A stretch of 64,000 nt of DNA from positions 3,135,501 through 3,199,500 of the forward strand of contig NZ_AP019365.1 in the NCBI RefSeq assembly GCF_033095865.1, written 5' to 3'. This document shows positions 28,707 through 38,012 of this stretch, one piece after another. The notes beneath the pieces are model-generated. The model searched no databases and was not told the origin of the DNA. It saw nothing but the letters and a program-made list of their open reading frames with translations. The stretch is from Pseudomonas sp. KU43P. Lineage in GTDB: Bacteria; Pseudomonadota; Gammaproteobacteria; Pseudomonadales; Pseudomonadaceae. Position numbers and translations under genes: made by a program. Numbering within the stretch: position 1 is the stretch's first letter; every line of letters starts with the position of its first letter.

Positions 28707-29425
28707 TCCTGCTGATCTCCGATCTGCACCTGCAAGAAGAACGCCCGGACATTACCCGGGCGTTTCTTGATCTGCTCGACGGCCGCGCGCGGCATGCAAC
28801 AGCCTTGTACATCCTGGGCGACTTCTTCGAAGCGTGGATCGGCGACGATGCCATGACGCCCTTCCAGCAGTCGATCTGCCAGGCCCTGCGCCGGCTGAGC
28901 GACAGCGGCACGGCGATCTACCTGATGCACGGCAACCGTGATTTCCTGCTTGGCCAGGACTTCTGCAAGGCTGCAGGCTGCACCCTGCTTGCCGACCCCA
29001 GCGTCATCACGCTGGGCGGCGAGCAGGTGCTGCTGATGCACGGCGACACCCTGTGTACCCGCGATGTCGGCTACATGAAGATGCGCCGCTACCTGCGCAA
29101 CCCGCTCACCTTGTGGGTGCTACGCCACCTGCCGCTGTCCACGCGGCACAAGCTGGCGCGCAAGTTGCGCAGCGAAAGCCGCGCACAGGTACAGATGAAA
29201 GCCAACGAAATCGTCGACGTCACGCCTGAGGAAGTCCCCAAGGTGATGGCGGCGCACGGTGTGCGCACGCTGGTGCATGGCCACACCCACCGCCCGGCGA
29301 TACACAAGCTGGTGGTGGACGGCGAGCCAGCGCGGCGCATCGTGCTGGGGGACTGGGACCGCCGAGGCTGGACCCTGCAGGTGGATGCCCAGGGCTTTGC
29401 ACTGGAGCCGTTCGAGTTTTCCTGA
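28703..29425 (+). CDS. lpxH: UDP-2,3-diacylglucosamine pyrophosphatase LpxH
   Basis: A 240-aa calcineurin-like metallophosphoesterase that makes lipid X in lipid A synthesis at the inner membrane. Metal-binding motifs are [27 protein letters not shown] and HGHTHRP. The GTG start at 28703 overlaps the ppiB stop by 4 nt. Length and motif order fit LpxH fully. Confidence 0.95.
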   Translation: MILLISDLHLQEERPDITRAFLDLLDGRARHATALYILGDFFEAWIGDDAMTPFQQSICQALRRLSDSGTAIYLMHGNRDFLLGQDFCKAAGCTLLADPSVITLGGEQVLLMHGDTLCTRDVGYMKMRRYLRNPLTLWVLRHLPLSTRHKLARKLRSESRAQVQMKANEIVDVTPEEVPKVMAAHGVRTLVHGHTHRPAIHKLVVDGEPARRIVLGDWDRRGWTLQVDAQGFALEPFEFS

Positions 29426-29439
29426 AAGGCCCTACCGAC

Positions 29440-29530
29440 CCTATCGCCGGCAAGCCGGCTCCCACAGGTTTGCTACAGGTCTCATGCCCTGCGCCGTACT
29501 TGTGAGAGCCGGCTTGCCGGCGATGAGGGC
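29440..29530. repeat. REP doublet
   Basis: Inverted REP cores (GCCGGCAAGCCGGCTCCC and GAGAGCCGGCTTGCCGG) lie between the convergent lpxH and pvdQ genes. Confidence 0.85.
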
Positions 29531-29543
29531 GGTAAAGCCCCGC

Positions 29544-31862
29544 TCAAGGCTGACTTGCCACCGCCCCCTTGTCCCGCTCGCTGATCACATACTGCCGGTA
29601 CTGCGGATCAGCCTTGATCTGCGCCTCGGTAAACGGCATCGGTGCCAGCTGCTTGGCCGAAAACGCCTTGGTCTGGTCACTGGCATGGGCCGAACCCGCC
29701 TCGCTGGACTGCGAAAACGCCAGCAAGCCACGCGCCTGCGGCCCCTCATCGGTGAAGCTGACCAGTTGCAGGTAGCTGGTACCGCTGACCACCAACCGCT
29801 TGCCCGGCCCATGGGGCACGCTGAACATCGCGTTATAAACCCCCAAACCCTGCGGCCCTCCCGGCACCGGTGTGCCATCGGCCGCCTGCTGGATCTGCCC
29901 CCACTGACTGCCCTGCTCCACACCGGCCTTCGCTACCTGCTGGAGCGAAACCAGCGCCGCCTCGTGCACCAGTTTGCCCACGGCCGCCTGCTCTACAGCC
30001 AGGCCACGCGGTGTGTGTTGCGGGTCTGCCGGGTCGAACGCTACCCGCCAGACCCGTGGCTGCCTGGTCAGTACTTCGGCCATGTTACTGAAGTGCACCA
30101 GGCCGATCCCGCTGTTCAGGTCAGCCTTGCCATTCCAGGCCGCCAGGCTGGCGCAAACAGCCTGCACGTCTGCCTCGGCGCCTTTGCACCACTGCAGCAG
30201 GTCTGGTAGTACCAGGCTGGCCAGATAGACCTCGTCATCCAGTACCATCCGCTGCAAATCATCGACACCGAGCTTGGCGCTGCCCTGCAGGCGCTGCAAG
30301 GCAAAGCGCCCGCGCATGCCCATTGGTTGGTCATCGCGGCTGATCAACGGTGAAAAACCGCTCAGTGGCTGGGCCGGGTTGGCCATCCAGGCGGGGTCGT
30401 TGGAGTTCTGCACGAAGTCGTTGCGCTCAAGCTGCGGCAGCATGTGTGCCGGGAAGATTCCCGGCTGCGCGGCCTGCGCGTCGACCTTCCACTGGCAAGC
30501 ACTGCGTGAGCCATCCAGCACCACCAGAGGCCCTTGCGCAGCGGGGTTGCTGCATTGGTTCAACAGCTGCTGATCGACATATGGCACCACCGACTGGTTC
30601 AGGTATAGCGCCCGGCCACCCTCGTCCACAGCCAGGGTGTTGACCCACGGGATGCCTTGCAGCTTGGTGATGGAACCTTTCAAGGCATCGAGGCTGTCAG
30701 CCCGGTTGATGCTGTACCACTGCTGCAGCACGCGGGTGTTGTCCAGGTTGGCATCACGCAGGCTGTAGGCGGCCTGGGTGTCCCAGTCCAGGCGGCCGGG
30801 CCACTGCACCACCGGCCCGAATTGCGAGCTGTAGAGCTGGCGCTCTACCTGGCTCAAGGTGCCGTCTGCTGCTTTTACGGTAACACTGACGGCTTGCCGG
30901 GTCAGAGGCAACGACTGGCCATCGAGCAGATAACGGGTCGGGTCCTTCGGGTCCAGTTGCAAGCGATAGAGCGTGAAGTGCTTCGACGTATCGACCGTGT
31001 GGGTCCAGGCCAGGTGCCGGTTGAAGCCGATGTTCACTACCGGCAGGCCAGGCAATGCGGCGCCCATCACATCCACCTGCCCGGGAATGGTCAACTGCAT
31101 CTGGTAGAGTCGCATCCCGCCCATCCACGGGAAGTGCGGGTTGGCCAGCAACAGCCCGCGGCCATTGGCCGAACGCTGCCCTCCCAGCGCCACGGCGTTG
31201 CTGCCGCGTTCCGAGGCAAAGCGCTGCTGCTGGGCCAGTGCCGCGCCGAAACCGGCGGTGTCGCGCTGGCCGGCCAACTGCGGCGGTTGCGCTGCCGCCA
31301 GGGCTTCGACGAACTGGCCGACGCCACCTTCCACCAGCAGGCGACGGGTCAATTTCACCAGGTCCAGGCTGGTGATCGGCCGCAGCCATTCACCCGCCCC
31401 GCATTCGGCCGGCAGGCCCTGGCTGCGACGCTCGCCCAGCGCTCGGTTGAAGCCGCTGGCATAGCCTTCCAGCAGGTCACGCACCTGCGCGGGTTGGGCC
31501 TGGAGGAAGGCATTCACAGCGACTGGCGTATTGAGCCAGGTGAAGAACAGGTCACTGGCCAGATTGTCACGCTGTTCGAGGGTTTTGCCCTGGGGGCCAA
31601 AAAAGCGCGAGCGCTCACCGTTGACCGTCAACACCTCGTTGGCCAGCAGGCACAGGTTGTCCTGACCGTAGGCATAACCGATGCCATAGCCCAGGCCGCG
31701 CTCATTCTTGGCCAGGATATGCGGGACACCAAAGCTGGTTCGGCGGATCTTCGCACTGGCATCGGCGCTTGGTTCCCGCGCTTGAGCGGCAATGCTAGAG
31801 ATGACCAGAGCAGCCGCCAGGCCTGCGCAGGTCAAGGGACGCGAAATCGACAACACGGGCAT
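29544..31862 (-). CDS. pvdQ: PvdQ-type acylase (Ntn-hydrolase; acyl-homoserine lactone/pyoverdine acylase)
   Basis: A 772-aa periplasmic Ntn-hydrolase precursor of the penicillin acylase family, closely resembling P. aeruginosa PvdQ. A signal peptide (about residues 1-27) precedes the alpha chain. Autocatalytic cleavage would occur before S221 in SERGSNAVALGG, the N-terminal nucleophile of the beta chain. Conserved blocks include LLANPHFPWMGGMRLYQM, NIGFNRHLAWTHTVDTSKHFTLYRL and DFVQNSNDPAW. PvdQ enzymes remove the fatty acid from pyoverdine precursors and can cleave long-chain acyl-homoserine lactones; which applies here is unknown. No pyoverdine genes are in this window. Confidence 0.9.
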   Translation of the reverse strand: MPVLSISRPLTCAGLAAALVISSIAAQAREPSADASAKIRRTSFGVPHILAKNERGLGYGIGYAYGQDNLCLLANEVLTVNGERSRFFGPQGKTLEQRDNLASDLFFTWLNTPVAVNAFLQAQPAQVRDLLEGYASGFNRALGERRSQGLPAECGAGEWLRPITSLDLVKLTRRLLVEGGVGQFVEALAAAQPPQLAGQRDTAGFGAALAQQQRFASERGSNAVALGGQRSANGRGLLLANPHFPWMGGMRLYQMQLTIPGQVDVMGAALPGLPVVNIGFNRHLAWTHTVDTSKHFTLYRLQLDPKDPTRYLLDGQSLPLTRQAVSVTVKAADGTLSQVERQLYSSQFGPVVQWPGRLDWDTQAAYSLRDANLDNTRVLQQWYSINRADSLDALKGSITKLQGIPWVNTLAVDEGGRALYLNQSVVPYVDQQLLNQCSNPAAQGPLVVLDGSRSACQWKVDAQAAQPGIFPAHMLPQLERNDFVQNSNDPAWMANPAQPLSGFSPLISRDDQPMGMRGRFALQRLQGSAKLGVDDLQRMVLDDEVYLASLVLPDLLQWCKGAEADVQAVCASLAAWNGKADLNSGIGLVHFSNMAEVLTRQPRVWRVAFDPADPQHTPRGLAVEQAAVGKLVHEAALVSLQQVAKAGVEQGSQWGQIQQAADGTPVPGGPQGLGVYNAMFSVPHGPGKRLVVSGTSYLQLVSFTDEGPQARGLLAFSQSSEAGSAHASDQTKAFSAKQLAPMPFTEAQIKADPQYRQYVISERDKGAVASQP

Positions 31863-32058
31863 TCCTCGGATTCAGGGGGTCATTTCCGATCAAACGAATG
31901 CCTGGATGAAAATTTTACGCAAAGGAGGCAGGACAGTCGTCTTTATGGAAATCAGCCCTGCATCTTTTTTTCGCGAAGGCTGCAGATTTGCCGATCTCAT
32001 TCGTCCTACTAAGTGAGCCACCCACATTTCGGGACAGTCCACGAAAAGGAGCATTCAC

Positions 32059-32433
32059 ATGTACAACCCGCAACCCTCGATGCACGCCGGGCGCGCACCG
32101 GCAAAGGCGACCCAGGGCCAAGGCGCTGGCGGGGACGAGCGTGTCGGCAACGAGCTGATTCGCGAGTTGCTGCGTGCCTATGGCCTGCGTACTAGCCTGA
32201 TCCGCCTGAAGGTCATCGTTGCCCTGCACAATGCCGACCGCACGGGCCGCAGCATTGGCGTACGCGGGGTGCACGCGCAACTCGAGCAGTTGGACATCCC
32301 GTTGTCTTTCCTCAGCGTACGCGAGGTGCTCAAGCGCCTTTGCGCAGAAGGGGTAATAAGCCTGGGCAGCGACAAGTGCTACAGCCTCGACCCGCAGGCG
32401 CGCGCCCTGCTCGAGCAACCCTGCGTGCGCTGA
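32059..32433 (+). CDS. Fur-like winged-helix protein lacking the metal-binding domain
   Basis: A 124-aa protein whose residues 35-115 resemble only the DNA-binding half of Fur/Zur regulators: LLRAYGLRTSLIRLKVIVALH, then VRGVHAQLEQL and SVREVLKRLCAEGVI. The C-terminal dimerisation/metal domain of Fur, with its His-rich and Cys-x2-Cys motifs, is absent. The N-terminal 30 residues are Ala/Gly-rich and probably disordered. The start ATG 32059 has AAAAGGAGC upstream. It is divergent from pvdQ. A regulatory role is likely, but iron or zinc sensing is not supported by the residues present. Confidence 0.7.
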   Translation: MYNPQPSMHAGRAPAKATQGQGAGGDERVGNELIRELLRAYGLRTSLIRLKVIVALHNADRTGRSIGVRGVHAQLEQLDIPLSFLSVREVLKRLCAEGVISLGSDKCYSLDPQARALLEQPCVR

Positions 32434-32469
32434 AGGCTTGGCCGGCCAGTGCTGGCCGGCCCGCATGGG

Positions 32470-32658
32470 TCAAGGCTTGACCTTGCGCCGCAGAATCCCG
32501 TTGATCACGACCACGACCACGGCAATGGCGATGGCCAGCATCTGGAAGGTCTGTTCACTGATCGTGCCTTCTTTCTGCAGATGGGAAAGGCCCAGCATGA
32601 GGCCCAGCACCACCAGGATGATCAGGAGTGAATATTTGAGGCGCTGCACGTGTGTCAT
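32470..32658 (-). CDS. Small two-span membrane protein
   Basis: A 62-aa protein with two hydrophobic stretches (about residues 9-25 and 40-56) separated by a short polar loop, and a basic C-terminus (RRKVKP). I do not recognise a named family. A good ribosome-binding sequence (AAGGACC region) precedes ATG 32658. It converges on the Fur-like gene 36 bp away. Confidence 0.7.
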   Translation of the reverse strand: MTHVQRLKYSLLIILVVLGLMLGLSHLQKEGTISEQTFQMLAIAIAVVVVVINGILRRKVKP

Positions 32659-32808
32659 TGAAAGGTCCTTGCAACATCGGAGTCAAATGGCTCGCAACGA
32701 GCCGCGGCCATGATACAACGCCCTTGGCCACCGGCGCTGCATTTCCTGCTTAGCGTGGCTGGAGCGAGCTGAAAGCATGGGTGTCGCATGCCCCATGCTG
32801 GAGCCATC

Positions 32809-33264
32809 ATGCTCAAACAAGCCCTGTTCATCCTGCCGCTTCCCACCCTCCCCGCTCACGCCCTCGATACCCACCAGGTTTCGCCGGAACAGTTGCTCGA
32901 CCTGGGCAAGCTGCTAGCCGCCCATGCCGGCACCCACCCATGGCAACAAATGTGGCAACGCATTCGCGCAGAAGGCTATCTGCGGGCGCAGGAGCAACAG
33001 CCGCACTTCACCGTCGAGCAGGCACGCTTGCCCGAACTGGCCCGGCAGGGCCTGGACCAGGCTGAGCACGTCGAAGCCCTGAACAGCACTGTTGCACGCT
33101 ATCGACGCCACTTCCCCGACCTCGTCATCGGCATCCAAGCGAAACAGGCGCTCAACGCCCCGTGCCTGGAGGTCGACTGGCGCACTTTGCTGCAAGGCAT
33201 GGCTGACCATGCCGCCCCCTACCTCGGCAGTGCACGCCTGCTCAACAGCTATCCCTGCAACTAA
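32809..33264 (+). CDS. Hypothetical, possibly exported protein
   Basis: A 151-aa protein of unknown function. The N-terminus MLKQALFILPLPTLPAHALD may be a short signal peptide with cleavage after AHA. The rest is rich in His and Gln and predicted mostly helical, and it ends in Asn-Ser-Tyr-Pro-Cys-Asn. The start ATG 32809 has GGAG 5 nt upstream; an ATG seven codons earlier lacks one. No neighbours give a functional clue. Confidence 0.55.
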   Translation: MLKQALFILPLPTLPAHALDTHQVSPEQLLDLGKLLAAHAGTHPWQQMWQRIRAEGYLRAQEQQPHFTVEQARLPELARQGLDQAEHVEALNSTVARYRRHFPDLVIGIQAKQALNAPCLEVDWRTLLQGMADHAAPYLGSARLLNSYPCN

Positions 33265-33544
33265 CTTGAGGTTCTGTTACCCACTTGAATGCAGGGAATG
33301 CCAGTTCACGAGATTCCAAGGCATCCAGCGCATTGCTGAAGGCAAGTCCTACAAGCGAAGAAAACGCTGCCTGCAACTCCTGTTCACCGAGGCTACAAGC
33401 ACCAGACCACTTGGCGCCTAGCGACAGCCTTCACCGGTCACTGAAAATCAACCCACGCCAACGACACGACAACGCTGGTGAACACCAAACCCGCCAACGG
33501 ATTTTCGAAGCAATCGCGCCCCACTCACCGCGAGGAAGCCTCAC
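33265..33544. other. 280-bp region with no recognisable gene
   Basis: This stretch lies between the hypothetical gene and the Mor-like regulator. It is less GC-rich than its surroundings and has no coding-like frame, strong hairpin or REP core that I can recognise. It ends in CCGCGAGGAAG, the probable ribosome-binding sequence of the next gene. Confidence 0.5.
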
Positions 33545-33925
33545 ATGAAATTTCCAGATCTTTCTGCCATCGACATCAGCCAACTGCCGCATTCGCTTCA
33601 GGCACTGATCGAATGCATCGGCATCGAAAATGCCTATCAGCTCACCTGCGCCTATGGCGGCAGGCCCAAGTACATCCCCAAGCACCGAGAGCGGAGCAAG
33701 CTCGCCGAACTGCTGCCAGGTGAGGCGCTGGACGCGCTGATAAAGCGATTTGCCGGCGTGGCCCTGGAAATCCCCAAGGCAGACCACTTCATGCGCCAGC
33801 TGCGCAACCTGCAAATCCAGAAGGAAAGCGCCAACGGCTTGTCACGCAGCCTACTGGCCGACAAGTACGGCCTGAGCCTGCGTCAGATCGGCAACATTCG
33901 CCGCCAGGAGCTTTGCGTTCGCTGA
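33545..33925 (+). CDS. Orphan Mor-family (phage Mu middle-operon regulator) transcription activator
   Basis: A 126-aa protein that matches the Mor/C activator family of Mu-like phages. The family's beta-strand motif appears as AYGGRPKYIPKH (Mu Mor has GGGQVYIPR). The C-terminal helix-turn-helix is ADKYGLSLRQIGNIRR (Mor has TRYGVTFNTVYKAIRR). The length is near that of Mor (129 aa). No other phage gene is nearby, so this is either a domesticated regulator or a remnant. The target promoter is unknown. The start ATG 33545 has a purine-rich GAGGAAG upstream. Confidence 0.75.
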   Translation: MKFPDLSAIDISQLPHSLQALIECIGIENAYQLTCAYGGRPKYIPKHRERSKLAELLPGEALDALIKRFAGVALEIPKADHFMRQLRNLQIQKESANGLSRSLLADKYGLSLRQIGNIRRQELCVR

Positions 33926-33988
33926 GCGCTCGCGCCATGACCGCCAAGGGTCATGGCAAAAACCGCCCCCATGGAGAAAACGCTCACC

Positions 33989-34147
33989 ATGTCCATTGAC
34001 TCCAGCCTGATCGGTTCCGTCGTCAATGCCCTGCCCATGGATCGCATGATCGCCGGCCCCCTGCAAGCCATCGACTTGCTCACCGACGCGGCAAACCCCA
34101 ACAACAACGCTGGAGGCGCCCCTGGCACCACGCCGGGCCAACCGTAA
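33989..34147 (+). CDS. Putative DUF2589-like microprotein (truncated)
   Basis: A 52-aa reading frame starting MSIDSSLIGSVV and containing NALPMDRMIAGPLQA, which resembles the N-terminal helix of DUF2589 proteins as I remember them. After this the sequence diverges into a short Asn/Gly/Pro-rich tail, so the rest of the domain is missing. GGAG lies 12 nt before the ATG, which is long for a ribosome-binding site; in-frame ATGs at 33953 and 33971 are alternatives. It follows the Mor-like gene by 63 bp. Expression is uncertain. Confidence 0.4.
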   Translation: MSIDSSLIGSVVNALPMDRMIAGPLQAIDLLTDAANPNNNAGGAPGTTPGQP

Positions 34148-34337
34148 CGGCAGCGTCCACGACCCTGCCAGGCCCCGCTGGTGACAGCGGGGCACCGCTT
34201 GATCGAAGAGTCGATTGATTGGAAGAACCAGCCGCCCCATGAAGGCCCGCCTGGTCGAAGTGATCACGCCTGCGCGCATCCCTCTTCCGCCCTGAAACCG
34301 ACGAATTCCTCGAAGCCGCCACACGCGCTGACGGCCA

Positions 34338-37300
34338 TCAGAAGTCGCGCTTGTAGAAGATATCCAGCGAGCTTGCCAGACCGCTGGCCGCTTCCAGGTA
34401 GACCTTCTTGCTCAGCTTGTAGCGCAAGGCGATGGTATTGGCTGGCTCGAACACCCCCACCCCATAACGCAGGCTCAGTTTTTCGGTCAGGTTGCCGCTG
34501 GCCACCACGCTGGTGCTATTGCCCGAGCCTTCGGTGTCCAGCTGGAAGTCATCGATGCCCAGGCTCGACGCCAGGCTGCCGGTGATTCCGGCGCTGCCAG
34601 CCAGCCCCAGGCCAAGCGCGGCCTCGGCAAGCATGTTGTTGTCCTCGCCCGAGGTGCCCAGCGGGCGCCCTAGCACCAGGTAGGACAGGGCCTGCTCCTG
34701 GCTCATGGCAGGTTCCGAGAACACCTTGGTGGTCGGTTGCTCGGCGCTGCCACTAAGGCGAATGCCGGCGATGACGTCATCGACCTGGCGGATCGCTTCG
34801 ATATCCAGGTAAGGCTGATCGATGGGCCCGGCGAACAACAGGCGCGCTCGGCGGATGGTCAAGCGCTGGCCATAGGCGCGGTAGCGGCCATCGGCAAGGC
34901 TCAGCTCGCCACGCGTGTCCATGTTGTCGCCAATGTGCACATGGCCAAGCAGGTTGGCAGTCAGGCCGAAGCCGCTGAAGGACAGCTTGTCCCGCCCCAC
35001 TTCCACATCGATGTCCATCGCCATGGCCATGGGTGCCTTGCCCTCTTCGGTCTGGTGACCCACGATGACCGTATCGTCCGAAACCTTCACGGTCGACGGC
35101 GGCAACTCGCGCACGGTGATCTTGCCCTTGGGCACAAGCACCTTGCCTGTCACTGCCAGTTTGTCGTCGATCATCTGCAGTTTGAGGTCCGGGGCCACTT
35201 CGAGCGTTGCGTAAGGTTCGACGGTAACCGGCAACTGCTGGCCCTGCAGATGCAGGTCCACCCCCAGGGCCTGGCCCCAGGTCAGTTGGCCGCTCAACTG
35301 GCCACGGCCGGCATCACCGCTGCGCCAGCCCCCGTTGAGATGCACCTGCTCGCCGGCAATCAAGGCCTGCAGCGACAGATCCTGCAGGCTGACGGGCAGC
35401 TCGGCGCCGCTCACTTCGCCACCACTGAGCACCAGGTTGCCGTTGACCTGCGGGGCCAGCAAGGTGCCGGACAACTGGCCACTGCCATTCAACTGCCCTG
35501 CCAGGCGTTCGACCATCGGCACGAAAGGCCGGGCAATCGACAGGTCGAGGCCGGCAAGGCGGAAATCACCTGATAGCGGCTTGTTCTTGCCCAGCGGATC
35601 GAGCCGGGTGTTGAGGCTGAGCTCGCCCAGACGCTCACCCCGGAATGCCAGGCGGGTATCGACGCGGCGGGGCGCCAGGTTGCTGTCGATACGCAGCGTC
35701 TGGTAAGGGAAGTCGATCCAGCGCCCTTTATCGCGCACCCGCAGGGTGCCGCCACTGGCATCGATGCTCAGCGTGCCTTTGGGCCCGCTGGCCGGGATGT
35801 CCAGGTTGACGTCGGCATTGAGCAGGCCGTGCCAGGCAAAATCCTTCGGTAACCATTGGGCAAGGCTTTGCAGCGGGAACTGCTTGAGGTGATAACGCAG
35901 GCGCGGTTCCGGTGCCAGGCGTTGATCCTCACCGCACAAACTGGCCTGACCGGAGCGCCAGCAATGGGCGCCGAAATCGAGTTGGCCGCTGGCCAGCCGC
36001 TGTAGCCGCGCTGGCGCTTGCAGTTGCCAGTCCTGGCCACCGGCCTGGATCCTGCCGCTAGCCAGGCGGCCACGCCAATCGCCTTTGTTCAGCTGGCCGT
36101 CCAGACCCAGATCAAGCTTCAATTGCGGACCATCAAGGCCGAGGGTCAGTGCCTGTTGGCGGATGTCGCCCTTGCCATTGGCCTGCAAGGTACCCAGCAC
36201 GGTATCCCCCAGGCGGATTCCGTTGGCCTTGAGGTCGATCACGCCACGTTGGGCGCTGTCCAGGTTTGCCTCCAGATCCAGACGTTGGATACGGTTTTCC
36301 GCCTGCGCCAGTTGCTGGCCCAGCAAGGCCAGCTTGCCCTGGGGGGCTTTCAGTGTGCCACTCACATCCAGACGGCCTTTTACCTGCCCCTGCAACCTGG
36401 GCCACAGCTGGCCCAGGCGCGGCAGGTCGAGGTCGACACGGCCAGCCAAGCGCTGTTGCAGGCTGCCGCTGCCGTTGATGCGGTTGTCACCCAACTGCAC
36501 GGACAACCCACCGAGCGTCCAGGCTTCCCCAGCGCCCTGAGCCTCGACCTTGAGCAGTGCCGGTTGGCCGCGCAGGCGGCCCTTGAGGTCGAGCTGGGCG
36601 TCGAGGGTGAGCTGTTCGCCCTTCATTTCGCCTTTGCTGCGCAACGGGCCCGCCAGGGTTCCGGGCAGTTCGGCGAGCCAGTAGGCCGGGTCGAGAGCCG
36701 ACAATTGCAGGTCGACATCCCAGGCCAGCGTGTCGGCAAAGCGCACAGCGACACTGCCGGCAGCCTTGCCCTGGCCGGCAGTGAGGGCCAGTTGCGGCAG
36801 GCGCACCTGGCCCTGGTCACCGTCGAACGGACTGGCCACGCTGAAGGCCCCGGCGGGGCCATCGAGATCGCCCTTGAAGGCGCCCTGGTAATTGCCGTCG
36901 CGGTACTGCACCTGGGCGTTGAAACGCTTGAGCGTGACCTGCGGCGGCGTTTCCAGCGGATACAGGCGCAGCCAGGGGAAGTCTTGCCAGTCGAGCTGGG
37001 CATCGGCCACCAGGCCGTTCTGCCAGTCGGCGCTAGCCTGCAACTTGACGCGCTGGCTGTCGCTGGCCGTGAGGTCCAGGGCATCCAAATTTGCCCCTTT
37101 TGCATCGACCTTACCGCTCAGAGCCAGCGCGATAGGCGCCTGTTCGGCGGGCAGGCTGGCGCTACCGGAAAGCTGATAGCCCTTGAGCAGATCCCCTTCC
37201 GCATCAAGCTTGAGCTGGTTGAGCTGAAGCGTGTCGGGCAGCGATGCAGTGGGTTTGAACGCCTCGGAACGGATCTGCACCCTGGCCGGCAGATGCTCGG

Positions 37301-38012
37301 CCAATGCCTGCAAGCTGCCGGTAAGGTGCGCATCGAGGTAGCCGCTGCTGGTCGCATCGAGGTCCAGGGTCTTCTGCAACTCGCCCTTGGCCGTCAGCGC
37401 CAGTTGCCAGGCCTGCCCTTGCACCTTGGGCAACTGCACCTGCCCCTGCAGTTGCACAGGCCAGTCGCCCTCAGGCTGCAGGTCACCCTGCAGGCTCACC
37501 TGCAATTCATCGCGCTGCAGGTGCAGGCTGTCGATGCGCAGGCCGGTGGCAGTCCAGTGCGCCGCCAGGTGCAGATCACCCAACAGGTCGCTGCCATCCA
37601 GGCGTACCTGACCTACCTTGACCTCACCCAGCTCGATGGCCAGCGGCAGGCGCAGGGTCGGGAGTTGCAGGGGGCCGCTTTCGGCGGGCTGATCGCTTGG
37701 CGCGAACGCCATGTCGATACGTTCGGCCTGCAGCTGGTCGATGCACAATTTGGCCCTCAGGAGGCAACCTGGAGACCAGTTCAGCAGCGGCCCCTGCACC
37801 TCGACGCGGTTGCCAGCGTCGATCCAGCTCAACTGGCTGGCCTGCCAAGTGCCCGCCAGGCGACCTTTGAAATCGGTTACTACCAGGCCCGGCACCTTCC
37901 CGAGCACCCAGCGGCTGCCCCCTTCGGTACCCAGCAATAACCCCAGGGCCAGCACCACCAGCAACACACTGCCAAGCACGCCCAGCAGAATGAATTTCAA
38001 CACACGCATCAC
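34338..38012 (-). CDS. tamB: Translocation and assembly module subunit TamB
   Basis: A 1224-aa inner-membrane-anchored periplasmic protein of the TamB/DUF490 (AsmA-like bridge) family, which partners TamA in outer-membrane protein assembly and lipid transport. One N-terminal membrane anchor (about residues 5-28, FILLGVLGSVLLVVLALGLLL) is followed by a long beta-rich repetitive region. The C-terminal DUF490 domain contains LLFAGPIDQPYLDIEAIRQV and ALSYLVLGRPL. The protein ends in a beta-strand with a terminal Phe (DIFYKRDF). The start overlaps the tamA stop by 4 nt. Confidence 0.95.
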   Translation of the reverse strand: MMRVLKFILLGVLGSVLLVVLALGLLLGTEGGSRWVLGKVPGLVVTDFKGRLAGTWQASQLSWIDAGNRVEVQGPLLNWSPGCLLRAKLCIDQLQAERIDMAFAPSDQPAESGPLQLPTLRLPLAIELGEVKVGQVRLDGSDLLGDLHLAAHWTATGLRIDSLHLQRDELQVSLQGDLQPEGDWPVQLQGQVQLPKVQGQAWQLALTAKGELQKTLDLDATSSGYLDAHLTGSLQALAEHLPARVQIRSEAFKPTASLPDTLQLNQLKLDAEGDLLKGYQLSGSASLPAEQAPIALALSGKVDAKGANLDALDLTASDSQRVKLQASADWQNGLVADAQLDWQDFPWLRLYPLETPPQVTLKRFNAQVQYRDGNYQGAFKGDLDGPAGAFSVASPFDGDQGQVRLPQLALTAGQGKAAGSVAVRFADTLAWDVDLQLSALDPAYWLAELPGTLAGPLRSKGEMKGEQLTLDAQLDLKGRLRGQPALLKVEAQGAGEAWTLGGLSVQLGDNRINGSGSLQQRLAGRVDLDLPRLGQLWPRLQGQVKGRLDVSGTLKAPQGKLALLGQQLAQAENRIQRLDLEANLDSAQRGVIDLKANGIRLGDTVLGTLQANGKGDIRQQALTLGLDGPQLKLDLGLDGQLNKGDWRGRLASGRIQAGGQDWQLQAPARLQRLASGQLDFGAHCWRSGQASLCGEDQRLAPEPRLRYHLKQFPLQSLAQWLPKDFAWHGLLNADVNLDIPASGPKGTLSIDASGGTLRVRDKGRWIDFPYQTLRIDSNLAPRRVDTRLAFRGERLGELSLNTRLDPLGKNKPLSGDFRLAGLDLSIARPFVPMVERLAGQLNGSGQLSGTLLAPQVNGNLVLSGGEVSGAELPVSLQDLSLQALIAGEQVHLNGGWRSGDAGRGQLSGQLTWGQALGVDLHLQGQQLPVTVEPYATLEVAPDLKLQMIDDKLAVTGKVLVPKGKITVRELPPSTVKVSDDTVIVGHQTEEGKAPMAMAMDIDVEVGRDKLSFSGFGLTANLLGHVHIGDNMDTRGELSLADGRYRAYGQRLTIRRARLLFAGPIDQPYLDIEAIRQVDDVIAGIRLSGSAEQPTTKVFSEPAMSQEQALSYLVLGRPLGTSGEDNNMLAEAALGLGLAGSAGITGSLASSLGIDDFQLDTEGSGNSTSVVASGNLTEKLSLRYGVGVFEPANTIALRYKLSKKVYLEAASGLASSLDIFYKRDF

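Noticed and set aside
31903-32016. Possible small frame upstream of the Fur-like gene, with AAAGGAGG nearby
   Set aside because: The purine-rich sequence is too far from the ATG at 31945 and lies inside the frame from 31903; there is no further evidence of coding.
36018-37940. A 640-codon frame on the plus strand opposite tamB
   Set aside because: It is a repetitive antisense translation of the tamB repeats with no domain support.
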